From NCBI RefSeq assembly GCF_000377625.1, contig NZ_KB898330.1:1-64000 (forward strand): a stretch of 64,000 bases of DNA, in the 5' to 3' direction. Numbering within the stretch: the stretch's first letter is position 1; every line of letters starts with the position of its first letter. The translations under genes were made by a program, and so were the position numbers. The notes under the pieces were generated by a model. The model was not told the origin of the DNA. It did no database searches and saw only the letters and a program-made list of their open reading frames with translations. The stretch comes from Prevotella veroralis DSM 19559 = JCM 6290. Its GTDB lineage: Bacteria > Bacteroidota > Bacteroidia > Bacteroidales > Bacteroidaceae. Shown in pieces: positions 29,478-38,968 of this stretch.

Positions 29478-30707
29478 TTAGATTGCTTCTAACTGGTCCG
29501 CGACTTTCATGACATTGGCTGGTGGACGTTGATTCAGTAGTTCGTTCTTCATGTAGTCCATATATGGAGCAATGTGTTGGAAGAACTTCTTATACCCTTT
29601 GCAGAGGTAGTTAAGACCAGAATTACCGTATTTGTCCTTTATAAATCGGTTCTTCGGACATTCTCCATGACAGGCAAACTCCCATTCACATTCACGACAT
29701 TGACGGGGAAGGGAAGCGTGCTTGAGTTTGCTAAACTGCCGTTGTTTTTCACCATAAAGCATATTCACCAGTGTTTGACTCCTTATATTACCAAGTTTGT
29801 AATCAGGGAACACAAAGTGATCACAAGAGTACACATCTCCATTGAACTCCATTACTCCTGCATGTCCACACTCCTTTGCATACACACAGATACCAGGTGT
29901 TTGTCCCACCCAGTTAGCCAATATACAATCAAAGATCTCCACGTAGGTTTGTCCCACATCATTGCGTACCCACTCATCAAAGACAGCACACAAGAAGTTC
30001 CCCCACTGCTCTGGTGTAACTGAGAAGTCCGCTATTGGCAACTCTTCCTTATCGGTTAGAGTCGCTAGATGTCGCCCGTCCTTGTGTTGTACAATACGCT
30101 CTACAATGGGTGAAATCTGTATGAACTGGCATCCAATCTCCTTGAAGAAGTGATAGAAGTCGAGCGGATAATCAGCATTAAAATCGTTTACTACAGCCAT
30201 AGCATTCCATTCCACGTGGTGCTTCTGGAGCTGTTTAATCCCCTTCATAACCTTTGACCATGATGGACCATTGCGTGCTGTGCGTCGGTATTCATCGTGA
30301 AATTCCTGTGGACCATCAATCGATACACCTACAAGCCAGTTGTTTTCACGTAGGAACTCACACCATTCATCAGTCAATAACGTACCATTTGTTTGTATAG
30401 TATTGCTTATTCTGCGCCCATTAGCATACTTCCGTTGCAGGTCAACTGCCTTTTTGAAGAAGGATAGTGGGCGCATCATCGTCTCTCCCCCATGCCATGT
30501 AAAGAGCACTTCATTCATGGTTTGAGTATTGATATATTCCTTTGTGAATCGTTCTAATAGCTCTTCTGTCAGTATGCGAGTTGGTGTGTTCTTATAGAGA
30601 TTCGCCTTTTCAAGATAATAACAATACTCACATCTGAGGTTACAGGAAGCCCCGACGGGCTTTAACATGATGTATAAGGGGTGTGAAAATGGCGCTATTG
30701 TGTTCAT
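29478..30707 (-). CDS. Anaerobic sulfatase-maturating radical SAM enzyme (anSME)
   Basis: 409 residues; oxidises the active-site Ser or Cys of a sulfatase to formylglycine without oxygen. The radical SAM cluster motif is C22-x3-C26-x2-C29 (SCNLRCEYCYY); a C-terminal SPASM-type cysteine set follows (CVYAKECGHAG, YSCDHFVF, CRECEWEFACHGECPKN) for two auxiliary clusters. The sulfatase gene is 52 bases upstream on the same strand, so enzyme and client are paired. Confidence 0.95.
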   Translation of the reverse strand: MNTIAPFSHPLYIMLKPVGASCNLRCEYCYYLEKANLYKNTPTRILTEELLERFTKEYINTQTMNEVLFTWHGGETMMRPLSFFKKAVDLQRKYANGRRISNTIQTNGTLLTDEWCEFLRENNWLVGVSIDGPQEFHDEYRRTARNGPSWSKVMKGIKQLQKHHVEWNAMAVVNDFNADYPLDFYHFFKEIGCQFIQISPIVERIVQHKDGRHLATLTDKEELPIADFSVTPEQWGNFLCAVFDEWVRNDVGQTYVEIFDCILANWVGQTPGICVYAKECGHAGVMEFNGDVYSCDHFVFPDYKLGNIRSQTLVNMLYGEKQRQFSKLKHASLPRQCRECEWEFACHGECPKNRFIKDKYGNSGLNYLCKGYKKFFQHIAPYMDYMKNELLNQRPPANVMKVADQLEAI

Positions 30708-30759
30708 GTCTATGTGTCTTTTCTTGTCTTACTTATCCTTACCTACATTTGTTTAATTG

Positions 30760-32304
30760 TCATCTTTTATCCAATGAGGGCATTGTAATAGGGAAAAGTT
30801 CACTATTCGTATGCTCTTTCTGAGCAATTTCTATCATCTTCTGTACGATATCTGGATGCTCATTTGCTATGTCATGATCCTCGTGAAGGTCGTTTGATAG
30901 ATTGTAGAGATGCGGTATTCCATGAATGGTAATCAGCTTCCAATCTCCCATGCGAACGGCAGTTTGATCCGTTTCTGCGAACTCCCAATAAAGATAAGGA
31001 TGCTTCTTTTGTCCGATTCCATCGTTTATGAGCGTAGGAAGAATTGATATTCCATCGAAGTAATCGATAGTCTTTTTCTTATTACGATAGCATCGTACAT
31101 AATCCTTTACGCCTGCCATTTCAGCGAAAGTAGGCATGAGATCATAGAAAGCAAAGGGTAAATTACTCTCTACACCAGCCTTAATATGTCCATTCCATCG
31201 TGCAATAAAAGGTATTCTGATACCTCCTTCGTAACATTGTCGTTTAATACCTCTTAGCTTTCCATCGCGGTTGAAGAACGAAGGATCAGCTCCACCTTCC
31301 TCGTGAGGACCATTATCACTGGTAAAGATAACGAGCGTGTTGTCTGCAAGACCTTTCTCATCCAATAGCTTGAGAATCTCTCCTACGTATGAATCAAGGC
31401 GTGTTATCATTGCAGCAAACTGTGCGTGCGTGTGAACAACGGCGTTATATCGTGAGCCTTCTTGCCCTCCCCACGTCTTATCAGTGAAGAACTGCTTCTT
31501 ATAAAACGCCACTAACGAGTCGTCTGGTTGCACAAGTTCGGCATGAGGAAGCGTATAGGTGAATACTCCAAAGAATGGTTTATCCTTCGTTTGAGCCTTC
31601 AGCCAGTCCATAGCATGCTGGTGGATGAGGTCAGCCGAGTATTGCGTGCGTTTAAAGTATTCGTCTCCAAACATCGGATGATTGATGTTTTCTGTCAAAA
31701 TAACACGTTTCACCGCCGTATCTCCTCGTTCTTTGTAGTATTCGTTGAGGAAGTTTGGATAATAAAGGTGGGCTTGGAATTGACAAATATAGCCATAGAA
31801 ATCATCCACTCCTCGCTTGTCTGGTGTTGATACAGAGCCTTCGTAACCTCCTGCCCACTTACCGAACATCCCCGTTCGATAGCCATTGTCCTTCATTATC
31901 TCTGGTAAGATAATGTGATTAGGGTCGTATGGATGCTGTCCAACAACGCTGAAGTCTTTGTTTTCCCCATAGTAAACAGGCTTGCTATTCTGCCAATATT
32001 CCTTGTTACCACGCACCTCCGTGTGTCCCGAGTGTTGCCCAGTCATCAGGCAAGCACGCGATGGGGCACTCACAGGTGCACCTGCATAAGCCTGTGTGAA
32101 GCGCATTCCTTCCTTTGCCATTCGGTCTATATTAGGCGTAAGGATATACTTTTGACCATAGCAACCGAGGTCGCCATAGCCCATATCGTCACACATTATA
32201 TATATAATGTTAGGCTTCTGTTGCTTCTTAGGAGTCATAGCATTGCCCTGTACACAGCCTAATGCTGTTATTGGCAAGAGTGTTTTTGTTAGTTTTGAAA
32301 TCAT
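30760..32304 (-). CDS. Exported sulfatase, Ser-type
   Basis: 514 residues; hydrolyses sulfate esters, probably of host glycans such as mucin or glycosaminoglycans (substrate inferred only from habitat). A signal peptide precedes the sulfatase domain starting PNIIYIMCDDMGYGD, with metal ligands D39/D40. The formylglycine site is S79-A-P-S-R83, the serine type that needs anSME, encoded next door. Further ligands lie in FTSDNGPHEEGG. The ATG at 32304 is chosen because the longer frame from 32382 would overlap the upstream gene and delay the signal peptide. Confidence 0.93.
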   Translation of the reverse strand: MISKLTKTLLPITALGCVQGNAMTPKKQQKPNIIYIMCDDMGYGDLGCYGQKYILTPNIDRMAKEGMRFTQAYAGAPVSAPSRACLMTGQHSGHTEVRGNKEYWQNSKPVYYGENKDFSVVGQHPYDPNHIILPEIMKDNGYRTGMFGKWAGGYEGSVSTPDKRGVDDFYGYICQFQAHLYYPNFLNEYYKERGDTAVKRVILTENINHPMFGDEYFKRTQYSADLIHQHAMDWLKAQTKDKPFFGVFTYTLPHAELVQPDDSLVAFYKKQFFTDKTWGGQEGSRYNAVVHTHAQFAAMITRLDSYVGEILKLLDEKGLADNTLVIFTSDNGPHEEGGADPSFFNRDGKLRGIKRQCYEGGIRIPFIARWNGHIKAGVESNLPFAFYDLMPTFAEMAGVKDYVRCYRNKKKTIDYFDGISILPTLINDGIGQKKHPYLYWEFAETDQTAVRMGDWKLITIHGIPHLYNLSNDLHEDHDIANEHPDIVQKMIEIAQKEHTNSELFPITMPSLDKR

Positions 32305-32359
32305 ATTAATAGGTTTTAGGTTTTCGTTATCTGTTTTTAAAAAGAACTTCCATTCTCTT

Positions 32360-32749
32360 CTACCAAACCTCCTCTCCATCACTAAACGACAATGGGAAGC
32401 GACGGATAGTATCGGGTTGGATGATTGAAAGAGTTGTATTTCCTTTCTGTTTCACAACCCTGTTTCCAGCCCTTAGGTCTTTATCGGTTATTGCCCAGAA
32501 CCTCGTTATTTTGTGCACACGTGTGCGTCCGTCTCGGTCGATACCCTCTACTTGGTATTCCCGAGAAGACTTAAAGGACACCACTTTGAAGTCGAAGGTT
32601 TGCTCCTTAAGATACGCTATGTACTCTGAACGAGTGTCCCTTAAGCAATCGTAGAAGAATGCATAACCAAACAAAACATAGAGTATTACTTTTATAATTT
32701 CAGCCTTGTAAAGGTCTAAATAAGCAATATAATAGCTCAGATTGTGCAT
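32360..32749 (-). CDS. Small N-terminally anchored protein of unknown function
   Basis: 129 residues, not recognised. A hydrophobic helix at about residues 18-33 (IIKVILYVLFGYAFFY) is followed by a soluble, basic domain with alternating hydrophobic residues suggesting a beta fold. It is 55 bases upstream of the sulfatase on the same strand and probably cotranscribed. It could be a PULs-unrelated membrane accessory; no motif indicates an enzyme. Confidence 0.6.
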   Translation of the reverse strand: MHNLSYYIAYLDLYKAEIIKVILYVLFGYAFFYDCLRDTRSEYIAYLKEQTFDFKVVSFKSSREYQVEGIDRDGRTRVHKITRFWAITDKDLRAGNRVVKQKGNTTLSIIQPDTIRRFPLSFSDGEEVW

Positions 32750-32777
32750 AGGCTATGATGGATCCATTGGTTATGTG

Positions 32778-32812
32778 CAAAGATACAAATATTTTCTTTT
32801 AATTGAGACAAG
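32778..32812 (-). promoter_or_regulatory. Promoter of the sulfatase/anSME operon
   Basis: Minus strand TATCTTTG (32785-32778), then C, with CTTG at 32812-32809 (23-base spacer, longer than usual). It lies about 30 bases before the first gene. Confidence 0.55.
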
Positions 32813-33111
32813 CATTGGTTATAAATTAGATGAGGCTTCTTCTCCATTTGAAGAGGGCGTTCCTTTGAAATGAAGGAGGCGTTCCTTTGATGCGAGAAGA
32901 GCCTTTCCTTGATGCAAGAAGGCGTCTGCTTCTTTGCATTCTTTTGTTCCTTGCTAATGAACCATTGTCTTGTTACGTTTGATGTTCACCTCTGCTGTGA
33001 AGTACCTCATCGTTCTTCTAAAGACATTCCCTCCTTTCGGAGAGTCTTGCGGGAGGCTGTGAGGGACGGAAAAGCGTATTAGATGAAAGATAAAACAGCG
33101 TTCAAACCAAT
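32786..33111. other. Non-coding stretch with tandem and dispersed repeats
   Basis: No gene. 32850-32930 holds three to four imperfect units of about 24 bases built on GAGGCGTTCCTTTGATG. 33028-33055 is a copy of the second dispersed family (CCTCCTTTCGGAGAGTCTTG). Confidence 0.55.
32850..32930. repeat. Imperfect tandem repeats, about 24-base unit
   Basis: Units share G(A/G)GGCGTTCCTTTGA; two are nearly identical and two are degenerate (AGAGCCTTTCCTTGATGC, AAGGCGTCTGC). They resemble in style the repeats at 59957-60115. Confidence 0.55.
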
Positions 33112-33145
33112 AAAAAGCCCGAATTAATCGATGATTAACTCGGGC
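33112..33145 (-). terminator. Terminator of the fructan locus
   Basis: Minus strand: GCCCGAGTTAATC pairs with GATTAATTCGGGC around a 3-base loop, one mismatch, followed by TTTTTA. It lies about 105 bases after the fructokinase stop. Confidence 0.85.
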
Positions 33146-33250
33146 AAATGAGGATTATCCTGAACATCTTTACCCCAAACCTAATTATGTTGTTTTTATT
33201 GTGTTGTTGTTACCCTTTGGTGTAGCAAAGCTCTTTTAACGATGATCCTA

Positions 33251-34132
33251 TTACTTAATTCTATCCAACATTACCTGTGGGATCTTAGGCATAGCACCGT
33301 TTTGTGTGCATACATAAGCACTTACCTCAACTGCTAACTTATGTGCTTCAGGGATGCACATACCAGCGAGAATAGCTGAAGTAAAGGCTGCTGTGAAAGA
33401 GTCACCGGCACCGACTGTATCGGCAACATCTATCTTTGGTGTCTCTTGGAATGACTGAATGTTAGGTGCGAAGACGTATGAACCATTCACGCCACAGGTC
33501 AGTACGAGCATATCAAGGTTATACTTGCCCAATAAAAGCCAGCATTTGTTCTCAATATCAAGACCCGGATAGCCAAAAAGACGCCCAAGGGTGATAAGCT
33601 CCTCATCGTTAATCTTGAGGATATTAGCATGGTGGAGCGAGTTAGTGATAATCTCCTTCGTGTAGAAGTTTTGGCGAAGATTGATGTCAAAGATCTTTAA
33701 ACAGTCTTTTGGAGTAGCCTCCAAGAACTTCTGGATGGTCTGTCGACTGACACTACTACGCTGTGCCAATGAGCCAAAACATACGGCACGACAATTCTTT
33801 GCAGCCTCCTCTATTTCGGGAGTAAAGGGTATATTGTCCCATGCCACACCTTCTTTGATATCGTATGTTGGTACTCCCTCGCTGTCAAGTTCGACCTGCA
33901 CAGTACCTGTCTGATAGTCTACTTCAGGCATAATATAGTGTACGCCCTTTTGGTCGAAAGCATTGAGAGTTTCCTTACCTAAGGCATCATTGCCCACAGC
34001 ACTTATTGCTAACGAGTCGTGACCGAACTGTCCTGTATGATAAGCGAAGTTTGCTGGTGCCCCACCAAGCTTCTTTCCTTCAGGCAGACAATCCCACAAT
34101 GCCTCTCCGAGGCCTACGATTACTTGTTTCAT
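33251..34132 (-). CDS. Fructokinase (PfkB family)
   Basis: 293 residues; phosphorylates fructose with ATP for entry into glycolysis. The family start (IVGLGEALWDCLPEGKKLGG), the APANFAYH sugar-binding motif and the C-terminal DTVGAGDSFTAAF motif with the catalytic aspartate are present. It is the last gene of the fructan locus, 12 bases after the MFS transporter, matching the position of BT1757 in the B. thetaiotaomicron levan locus. Confidence 0.94.
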   Translation of the reverse strand: MKQVIVGLGEALWDCLPEGKKLGGAPANFAYHTGQFGHDSLAISAVGNDALGKETLNAFDQKGVHYIMPEVDYQTGTVQVELDSEGVPTYDIKEGVAWDNIPFTPEIEEAAKNCRAVCFGSLAQRSSVSRQTIQKFLEATPKDCLKIFDINLRQNFYTKEIITNSLHHANILKINDEELITLGRLFGYPGLDIENKCWLLLGKYNLDMLVLTCGVNGSYVFAPNIQSFQETPKIDVADTVGAGDSFTAAFTSAILAGMCIPEAHKLAVEVSAYVCTQNGAMPKIPQVMLDRIK

Positions 34133-34144
34133 AAGCTCTTTCTT

Positions 34145-35308
34145 TTATTTGTTGTTCATCTTTGGAATATAGCTAAAGAGGTACAATACCCCAATAGCCA
34201 TTATGAGTACAGCACCGAGCTGTTGGTTCATAGCATCGCTGGCAAAGCCCATAAGGAGTGGGAAGATGGTACCTCCAAAGAGTCCCATAATCATCAATCC
34301 ACTTACTTCGTTCTGCTTATCTGGAACGCTCTGAAGGGCTCTTGCGAATATCATAGAGAATATATTGCTATTGCCATAACCTACAAGTGCGATGGCAACA
34401 TATACTGCTGTATCACGTGTTCCAACGCCTAACCATATCATAGCAATAGCCATCATCAATACCGAAATAGTGAAGAATACCTTATTATTCATTACTCTCA
34501 AGAAGAATGAACCAGTAAGACATCCAAGCGTACGGAATATGAAGTAGAGTGAAGTAGCAAATGCCGCATCATTTAAAGTCATACCGAATCGCTCCATAAG
34601 GATCTTCGGTGCGGTGGTATTAGTACCTACATCGATTCCTACGTGACACATGATTCCAAGGAAGCTAAGCAATACGATTGGTTTACCCAATAGACTTAAG
34701 CATTGCATGAAAGAGCTTGCTTTACCCTCAATAGGCTCTTCTTCGATAGGAGTTGAGAAGAGTAAGAGAGTGGCAAGAATACCAATTAGAAGATATATAG
34801 GGAATAGGACACGCCATCCGAGACCAAAGGCTGGGATGCTTGCCTGCGCTCCCCACATGGCAAGATAGGGTGCCATGAATGAGGCGATAGCCTTAACAAA
34901 CTGTCCAAAGGTGAGTGTTGAAGCAAGATTTCCACCCTTCATAACAGTCGAAACAAGCGGATTCAACGATGTTTGCATCAGTGCATTGCCAATACCAAGG
35001 AGTGAGAACGATACGAGCATAAGCCCGTATGACTCGCCAAAGACGGGTAGTAGCAATGAAAACAAGGTGATGATGAGACTGAGTAAGACTGTCTTTTTAC
35101 GCCCAATCTTATTCATTAACATACCAGTTGGCACTGAGAAGATGAGGAACCAGAAGAAGACTAGAGATGGAAAGACGTTAGCTGTGGAATCAGTTAGGTG
35201 TAAATCGTCCTTTACGTAGTTAGAGGCAATACCTACCAAGTCCACAAAGCCCATTGCAAAAAAGCATAGCATGACAGGCAGCATAGCCAGTTTATTGGTT
35301 TTCGACAT
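34145..35308 (-). CDS. MFS sugar transporter, probable fructose importer
   Basis: 387 residues with 12 predicted membrane helices of the FucP-like/sugar-H+ MFS type (GFVDLVGIASNYVKDDL near the start, MLMNKIGRKKTVLL as the loop 2-3 motif). In the equivalent locus of B. thetaiotaomicron the gene in this place (BT1758) is the inner-membrane fructose importer. The fructokinase follows directly. A -7 promoter element about 50 bases upstream suggests it also has its own start. Confidence 0.9.
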   Translation of the reverse strand: MSKTNKLAMLPVMLCFFAMGFVDLVGIASNYVKDDLHLTDSTANVFPSLVFFWFLIFSVPTGMLMNKIGRKKTVLLSLIITLFSLLLPVFGESYGLMLVSFSLLGIGNALMQTSLNPLVSTVMKGGNLASTLTFGQFVKAIASFMAPYLAMWGAQASIPAFGLGWRVLFPIYLLIGILATLLLFSTPIEEEPIEGKASSFMQCLSLLGKPIVLLSFLGIMCHVGIDVGTNTTAPKILMERFGMTLNDAAFATSLYFIFRTLGCLTGSFFLRVMNNKVFFTISVLMMAIAMIWLGVGTRDTAVYVAIALVGYGNSNIFSMIFARALQSVPDKQNEVSGLMIMGLFGGTIFPLLMGFASDAMNQQLGAVLIMAIGVLYLFSYIPKMNNK

Positions 35309-35358
35309 AATGTTTAAATTTTTAGTTCGTGTAGTTTAATTGTTCTGGATAACGCTTG

Positions 35359-35366
35359 CAAAGTTA
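35359..35366 (-). promoter_or_regulatory. Promoter -7 element for the MFS/fructokinase pair
   Basis: Minus-strand TAACTTTGC, about 50 bases before the MFS start; no proper -33 TTTG, consistent with activation by the HTCS (inference). Confidence 0.5.
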
Positions 35367-35484
35367 TTACTTTGCGGTGGAAAGGGATTGAAAATTCCGT
35401 TCATTGATACCAACAAATGCTTCTTTAATATGATTATTTATAGGTAAATGAACGAATTATTCACACTCTCTTTAATCCTTACTA

Positions 35485-37173
35485 TTAATCTTTTAGTGCG
35501 TGGATCTTTACTTTGCAACCCTTAGCAATAACTTTGTCGTATGGCTTAGAAGGGAAGACAAGATTGGTCATTGATACCTTTCCATCAATATCGAAAGCCT
35601 CAACACTGTTGCGATCAACAAATATCTGCATACCTTTGATTATTCCATTAGTTGGCGCAATGGTCTTTGCTTTAAAGTCCTTGTGGAAGTCTATGAGACC
35701 ACTCTGTGTGCGATCCATACTGAATGTACCATTCTTTCCATTATAGACCATTGTTACATGTTCGTCTTTGTCATTACTCAAAACGATGGAGGCATTGCTC
35801 TTGATGTTGGTTATCTCTATGTAGGCAGCAGCCTGAAAACGCCCCGATGGTTTCTGCTCGAAAGCTGTGAGCACCTCTGGAGATGGTTTAATGCTGAGGT
35901 AATCTTCACCGTTATAATTGTAAAGACCTACATCTCGTGGCAAACCATTGGCTGAACGGAACTGTTGAGTAGGTACTTGATTAGCATACTGCCAGTTACT
36001 CATCCATGGAAGAACGACTATTCGACCATTAGGAGCATTGCTAAACGATACCGTGGCATAGTGATCTTTTCCATAATCCATCCACTTTGTCACCTCAGGC
36101 TTTGATTCGCAAGTGAACTTATGACCATCGAATGTACCAACAAAGTATTGTGTTGCACTACCACCAAAGGGACCACCTGGGTTGATGTTACAAATAAGTA
36201 CCCACTTATCACACATCTTTAACAGGTCAGGACACTCCCAAACACCTCCATGATTACCATATCCTTCACCGAAGCTACTCTCATACTTCCAGTCCTTCAA
36301 GTTCTTAGAACTATAGATATTCATCTGTTGTCCAGCTGCAAGAATAAGGTTCCATTGCTTTACATCATCGTTCCAAAAGACATTAGGATCGCGGAAGTCG
36401 GGTACATCACTTGTGATGATTGGGTTATTGGCATACTTCTTAAAGGTCATGCCATTGTCTGTGCTGTACGCAATACTTTGTGTTTGTGCAGCCCCAGCAG
36501 ATGTATAAAAAGCAACAACAGCGTCCTTTCCAAATCCAGCAGAGTTCTCTTTGTCAATAACACTACTACCACTGAATATGGTACCAAGGGCATCTGGCTG
36601 TATTGCTTCACCTTGATTTTCCCAGTGCATGAGGTCGGTAGAGGTGCTATGTGCCCATGTCATGTTCTCCCACTGCGAACCGTATGGATTGTATTGATAG
36701 TACAAATGCCATACACCATCCTTATAGAACATACCATTCGGGTCGTTCATCCAACCATAAGCTGGGGTGTGGTGATAGATAGGACGGAACTTCTCACGGT
36801 TCTTAGTGTCGAATACGTTAGTCACTTTTATATCCTTCCAACAAGCAAAGTCATTAATTAGTCCAATGCTACGTTTATCTCCCGTGAATTGGATGTCAAG
36901 CAATACATCACCGCTATACTTGCTAATGTCAAGTGGAACAATATAATCAGTTTTATTGATGGCGAGCTTACAGTTGAGCTCTTTCACTACTTGGTTGTCC
37001 TTGATAACACGAATGTGCGCATTATTCTCATCCTCTTCTACTGGTAGAAGAATGTACTTATCTGTTGTCATAATACGCTTGATTGCGTGATTCTGGCTTA
37101 AGAATGATTGTGCATGCATAAGCGTAGTACTTGTAAAAAGACATATAGCCAATGTCATTAACTTTCTTTTCAT
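35485..37173 (-). CDS. GH32 fructan exo-hydrolase (levanase/inulinase type)
   Basis: 562 residues; releases fructose from fructans. A cleaved signal peptide (about 1-22, ending MHAQ) suggests a periplasmic location. The catalytic triad of GH32 is complete: nucleophile D144 in WMNDPNG, D262 in FRDP and acid/base E313 in WECP. An extra N-terminal beta region (about 30-120) precedes the five-blade propeller, and a beta-sandwich follows. The start at 37173 gives a clean signal peptide; a 34-residue extension at 37275 is discounted. It corresponds to BT1759. Confidence 0.94.
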   Translation of the reverse strand: MKRKLMTLAICLFTSTTLMHAQSFLSQNHAIKRIMTTDKYILLPVEEDENNAHIRVIKDNQVVKELNCKLAINKTDYIVPLDISKYSGDVLLDIQFTGDKRSIGLINDFACWKDIKVTNVFDTKNREKFRPIYHHTPAYGWMNDPNGMFYKDGVWHLYYQYNPYGSQWENMTWAHSTSTDLMHWENQGEAIQPDALGTIFSGSSVIDKENSAGFGKDAVVAFYTSAGAAQTQSIAYSTDNGMTFKKYANNPIITSDVPDFRDPNVFWNDDVKQWNLILAAGQQMNIYSSKNLKDWKYESSFGEGYGNHGGVWECPDLLKMCDKWVLICNINPGGPFGGSATQYFVGTFDGHKFTCESKPEVTKWMDYGKDHYATVSFSNAPNGRIVVLPWMSNWQYANQVPTQQFRSANGLPRDVGLYNYNGEDYLSIKPSPEVLTAFEQKPSGRFQAAAYIEITNIKSNASIVLSNDKDEHVTMVYNGKNGTFSMDRTQSGLIDFHKDFKAKTIAPTNGIIKGMQIFVDRNSVEAFDIDGKVSMTNLVFPSKPYDKVIAKGCKVKIHALKD

Positions 37174-37209
37174 CGTAGGTTGTGTGTCGTTGTTTGGGTT
37201 TCTGATAGA

Positions 37210-37217
37210 CAAAGATA
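37210..37217 (-). promoter_or_regulatory. Promoter -7 element for the exo-type GH32 gene
   Basis: Minus-strand TATCTTTG about 37 bases upstream of the start at 37173; -33 element weak. It also lies upstream of the rejected start at 37173 plus 102 only in part, supporting the shorter start. Confidence 0.5.
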
Positions 37218-37359
37218 GTAATTTTATCGAATAAGTAGAAAAGAAATAATCGTCCATTCTATGATGTTTTCGCAATACTTAGCAAGTTCTCACGGAATGA
37301 ACGACTTTCTTAGAAAAGTATCTTTTGTACTATCTTCATCGATGAAATGAGTGATAATC

Positions 37360-38955
37360 TTAATACTGACTTACTGTGAGATCTGTGATGGTAACGTTGC
37401 CACCATAGTTATTGATACTCCAGCAGTTCTTCTGTATTCCATAGATACGGTTGGTGTAACAACATACATTATTGATGTACATTACAGCAATACTATTGTC
37501 CGTATAGATGGTTACATGATATATATTGTCACTTGGACGAGCGAAGTTATAGCCGTCAATCCCTGCTATAAAGCCATGACCACCGGTCCCTTCTTCTTCA
37601 AAGTTGACCTTACGTGTTTGGTCATTCTCGGGATTTACAATCATAGAGTAATACTTCTCAGAGTCGGTACCACGTACAAATGATATACCGAACTTGTCCC
37701 AGTTATTAGAGGTTGTAACCGTGAAGGTAATCTTATTGTGATAGCCGAGACGATTGAAGAGAAGATAAGAATCACCTGAAAGTTTATAGCCGTTGGTGAC
37801 ATTTTTAATGCCATTCTCACTTTTAGCCATAACCTTTACCTCTTGTTTCTTGGTGTATTTCTCACTGACACCTTTTACTTCTCCTAAGGTAAGAGTGCCA
37901 TCGGCATGTTGTATGAGACGATGTGCAACTAGGTTACCAGCCCATTCGGGTTCATTAGGAGCTGCACCAACTGCAGTATTATCCTTGCCAGGACGTGTTG
38001 GACACCAGCCCCAGATGTAGCGATTCTGACCATCACTAGCAGTCTTTCCTGCATAGAAGGCACGACTGTCTAAGAAGCCCTCATGAGCATCAGGCCATAA
38101 ACCTGCATCATTTTGTGTGCAGGCTCTCAATTCGTCAAGAGTTCTACCCTTAAAGTATTGTACACGGCGGATAGCAGCATGTTTCTCACTATAAACAAGA
38201 TACCACCAGTCCCCCATTTTAAACACATCTGGGCACTCATAGAATCGATCCCACATCATGGTCATAAACGTTCCAGCATGGCTCCATGTCTTGAGATCAT
38301 CGGATGTGAACTCTGCTAAATGCCCTTTGCTACCTTTCAATGTAGCGACAAGCATGTGCCATTTGTTATCGTCACCTTTGAAGACAAAGGGGTCACGGAA
38401 ATCGTTCTTACTATATCCGTAATCATCCCCCTTTAGTCGGAATGTGCGATTTTTAGTCCATGTCTTGAAGTCAGATGATGTTGCCATCATCACCATCTCA
38501 CCATTATCTGTAGCAGTTGTTTGGTATCGGTGTCCTGTATAGAAGGTGTAATACAATCCATCAGCATCATTATAAACTGTTGATCCAGTGCCCAGTGCCG
38601 CATCTTGTTCATTAATACCACCACAGTGAATAAGTTCACCAAGAGACTGATAGTTGGCTGCATCTTTAGTTTCAACAGCCCAAATAGGATGATAGGTGCC
38701 AGCTTGATTAGGTCGGAAATCTTGTAGATACATCACCTTAAAGTCCTTTGCTTTGGGGTCGAAGAATGGCATAGGGTCTCCAACATAACCAACAGCTGGC
38801 TTATAGAAAGTGCTTTGTGCCACTTCATCGGTAGAATTGAAGTAGGTTGCAGTATCCCAGTCTTTCTGATCTACTATGGTCTTGTCATCGCTACAGCCCG
38901 TTAACGGGGCTGTTAAAGTTACGATGAGTGCGAGAGAATATATAATAGTTCTCAT
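37360..38955 (-). CDS. GH32 lipoprotein, endo-levanase-like
   Basis: 531 residues with a lipoprotein signal (lipidated C21 in PLTGCSDD), so probably on the cell surface. Catalytic residues fit GH32: D60 in VGDPMPFF (replacing the usual NDPNG), D188 in FRDP and E240 in YECP. The altered first motif and surface lipidation match the BT1760-type endo-levanase, which cuts long levan before import. A C-terminal beta-sandwich starts at about residue 390. It is 13 bases after the DUF4960 gene and cotranscribed with the SusCD block. Confidence 0.93.
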   Translation of the reverse strand: MRTIIYSLALIVTLTAPLTGCSDDKTIVDQKDWDTATYFNSTDEVAQSTFYKPAVGYVGDPMPFFDPKAKDFKVMYLQDFRPNQAGTYHPIWAVETKDAANYQSLGELIHCGGINEQDAALGTGSTVYNDADGLYYTFYTGHRYQTTATDNGEMVMMATSSDFKTWTKNRTFRLKGDDYGYSKNDFRDPFVFKGDDNKWHMLVATLKGSKGHLAEFTSDDLKTWSHAGTFMTMMWDRFYECPDVFKMGDWWYLVYSEKHAAIRRVQYFKGRTLDELRACTQNDAGLWPDAHEGFLDSRAFYAGKTASDGQNRYIWGWCPTRPGKDNTAVGAAPNEPEWAGNLVAHRLIQHADGTLTLGEVKGVSEKYTKKQEVKVMAKSENGIKNVTNGYKLSGDSYLLFNRLGYHNKITFTVTTSNNWDKFGISFVRGTDSEKYYSMIVNPENDQTRKVNFEEEGTGGHGFIAGIDGYNFARPSDNIYHVTIYTDNSIAVMYINNVCCYTNRIYGIQKNCWSINNYGGNVTITDLTVSQY

Positions 38956-38968
38956 TTTTATTAAACTT

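Noticed and set aside
32305..32382. N-terminal extension of the sulfatase
   Set aside because: It would overlap the upstream gene and place the signal peptide internally.
37174..37275. N-terminal extension of the GH32 enzyme
   Set aside because: It contains the promoter -7 element and would precede a clear signal peptide.
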